Assembly: GCA_947650365.1 (NCBI GenBank)
Contig: CANTAL010000003.1
Coordinates: 2,852,001-2,916,000 of the forward strand
Origin: Chamaelirium japonicum
Taxonomy: Eukaryota > Streptophyta > Magnoliopsida > Liliales > Melanthiaceae
Length of the DNA stretch: 64,000 nt
Direction: 5' to 3'
This document shows positions 61,690 through 64,000 of this stretch, piece by piece. Under the pieces are notes generated by a model that did not search any database, was not told where the DNA came from, and saw nothing but the letters and a program-made list of their open reading frames with translations. How positions within the stretch are numbered: the first letter of the stretch is position 1; each line of letters begins with the position of its first letter. The translations under genes and the position numbers were made by a program.

Positions 61690-63615
61690 ATTATTTCAAA
61701 AATTATAGAAATATTACAATGATAACCATAATAACGTTGAGATGATACTATTGAGAAGTGGAGTTTTGGAATTTTGATTACTTCTTACTTCAAACCTATA
61801 CCCGTGGCAAATGAACTGGAGTAGGACTTCTTCTCTCTTCGTTTATTCCTCCATTCTTATCTCTCTTCTTCTCTCTTTTCTGTCTTCGTTTCTCTCTCCG
61901 TTTACTTGCAATGGGTCGGCTGGGCTCGATATGTTCATGTTGATAACATATTGTGAGATGGAAGAAAGAGAGAGCTGTCAAACTTACCCCACCCTAAAGG
62001 GGTTGTATATTATTTATAGGGTAAGCTTACTTAGGGCCTAAGTATTCTATAGGAAACCCTAATCTATGGGGGAGATCCAACGGTGGACAGTCATCCGATC
62101 GAATGATCTCATAACAGTTATAATGTTTTAAATTTTTTAAAAAATATATATAAATTTTTTTAAAGCAAAAAATTCAGGTGTGCCTCATCTTCCTTCTTTA
62201 CTTCCTATTATTTATTTAATTTAATTAGTTTAATAAATTAAATAATGAAATAAATTAAATAATTAAATAATTAAAGAAATATTTAATTATCTATATAATT
62301 AAATTATTTAAACTAATTATTTAAATATTAAAATAAATAAATATTTCTTTGATTATTAAAAAAATATTAAGTTATTTAAAAAAATATTTTATTATTCATA
62401 TATTCAAATAATTATCTAATTATTTAAATAAGAAGAAAATAGTTATTAAATTATTATTTTATTTTATTACTTAACTAAATAATTATTATTTTTAGTTATT
62501 TCAATTAATATCTCATCATTTAATAAAAACTTTTATTTATTTAATTATACAATATGTTATTTAAATTATTATTTATTTAACAATAAAATTTTTTAATAAT
62601 TATAATATTTATTTTTTTTAGTAAATAATATATTTGATATATTTATTCACTAATTAAGTTTTTAAATATATCAATAATTAACTAATTATTTAATTATGTA
62701 AAAAAAATATTATTTAAATAATTATTTATATAATTATCTAAATAATTAAATTCTAATATTTTATTTATATAAATAAATACTTATTTATTAATTTATTTAA
62801 ATGATTATCTAATAATTTTATTACATAATAATTTAGTTATGTAATTATTGATTAACTTATATTTTAATTTTAAAAAAATTTTAATTAATATAATTTATAC
62901 TTTAAATTATAAAGTAAATATTTAAATAATAAAATAATTAAATTATTTGATTAAAATATTATATAATTATATAATTGAATTATTTTATTATATAATTAAA
63001 TAAAAAATTAATTCAATAACTATTTACTTATTTTTTAAATAATTAGTTAATTATTTGAATATATAAACAATAAAATTATTTTTTTAATAATATAATTTTT
63101 TTAAAATAATAAGCAATTAGTTATTATATTATTATATTATTTTATTTCTTAATTAACTCAAAAATTAGATTAATAAATTATTTTAGAAAATAATTAAATA
63201 AAAATTATAATAATTATTTCATTAATGGTAATTAATTTAATATTTTTATTAATTAATTATTGAATAAAAATATAATGAATTAATTAATTATTTTATTATT
63301 TCAATTATTTATTATTGAATTAATTAATTAAATTAATTTTAAAAAAATAGTAAATAAAGAAATAACTAATAAAATTTATTAGTTATATAATTTAATTATT
63401 ATTTATTTATTTAATATTTTAAACCATTAAATAGTAACATAATTTGATTATTTAATTATATAGTAATTAATAAATTAATAAAATAAAAATTTTTATTAAA
63501 TAACTAGATAATTATATAATTAAAAAAAATTATTATTTTAATAAAAAGTTAATTATTAGGATATTTCAATTATTTAATTTATTTGATAATTAAATAAATG
63601 ATTACTATTAATTAT
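61690..63615 (-). repeat. Complete reverse long unit, subfamily I, 168-bp box
   Basis: Reverse tail from 61690, leader complement, GGGTCGGCTGGGCTCGATAT, PBS complement TGTTGATAACATA, box 61949-62116, head to about 62212, then AT body with a reverse landmark at 62613-62660. This is the best reverse copy: every part is in order with normal spacing. Subfamily I markers are present. Confidence 0.87.
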
Positions 63616-64000
63616 TTAAAAAATTATAGAAATATTACAATGATAATCATAATAACATTGAGATGATACTATTGAGAAGTGAAGTTTTAGAATTTAGATT
63701 CATTCTTACATCAAACCTGTACCTGTGGCAAATGAACTGGAGCAGGACTTCTTCTCTCTTCGTTTATTCTTCCATTCTTATCTCTCTTCTACTCTCTTTT
63801 CTATCTTCGTTTCTCTCTCCGTTTACTTGCGACGGGTCGGTTGGGCTCGATATGTTCATGTTGATAGCATATTGTGAACTGGGAAAAAGAGAGAGCTGTC
63901 AAACATGCCCCACCCTAAAGGGGTCGTATATTATTTAAAGGGTAAGTTTATATAGGGCCTCATCTTCTTTCTTTACTTCCTACTATTTATTTAATTTAAT
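63616..64000 (-). repeat. Reverse unit at right edge, subfamily I
   Basis: Tail, leader complement, PBS complement (TGTTGATAGCATATTGTG) and the inner part of the box to GGTAAGTTTATATAGGGCCT, which joins directly to the reverse head CATCTTCTTTCTTTACTTCC. The window ends in AT body. Confidence 0.8.

Noticed and set aside
1-64000. Organelle or AT-rich protist origin
   Set aside because: No organelle gene, rRNA or tRNA is seen. The Copia remnant and TTTAGGG-type words fit a plant nuclear genome.

Overview
This window looks like nuclear repeat DNA from a flowering plant, probably heterochromatin. The evidence is a plant-type Ty1/Copia remnant, plant telomere-type motifs (TTTAGGG and AAACCCTAA) inside the repeats, extreme AT richness (by eye about nine bases in ten in the long spacers), and no host gene on either strand. 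I cannot name the species. Identity statements below are by eye; nothing was aligned by program.

Almost all 64 kb is one complex tandem array. A full unit, read in its forward sense, has five parts: (1) a head of about 90 bp starting GGAAGTAAAG; (2) an LTR-like box, most often 168 bp, that starts TGTTATGAGA and ends TCTCATAACA or TCTCACAACA, with an inner AAACCCTAA-type telo-box, the palindrome CTTAGGCCCTAAG and a TATAAATA box; (3) a primer-binding-site-like motif, CGTTATCAGCACGA; (4) a purine-rich leader of about 100 bp followed by a conserved tail of about 150 bp (CCATTGGCCACGGGTATAGG through ATCTCAATGTTATTATG); (5) an AT body of about 0.5 to 2.5 kb. I read the array as tandem copies of a short, non-autonomous, Copia-like LTR element (TRIM-like), homogenised as a satellite. 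It is a fossil and has no coding capacity of its own.

Layout. 1-7394: long forward units of subfamily I. 7395-7899: inverted AT body. 7900-10757: 5'-truncated Copia remnant on the minus strand (RNase H, reverse transcriptase, end of integrase, one 153-bp 3' LTR). 10758-13485: short scrambled units in both orientations. 13486-33249: long forward units of subfamily II, with a near-identical 1.9-kb duplication. 33250-46924: long forward subfamily I units; 39745-45487 is a copy of 1203-6890. 46925-59280: the largest cluster of short units, in both orientations, with many fold-back junctions. 59281-64000: long units of subfamily I in reverse orientation. At large scale the array therefore reads forward, scrambled centre, reverse.

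Nothing here works as an operon or pathway. The relationships are structural: LTR boxes that carry promoter-like motifs in both orientations, fold-back junctions that would give hairpin RNAs if transcribed, and duplications at several scales (22 bp to 5.7 kb). The most notable points are the LTR/half-tRNA signature of the unit, the same fold-back junction seen at about eight places, and the blockwise arrangement of two subfamilies around an inversion centre.
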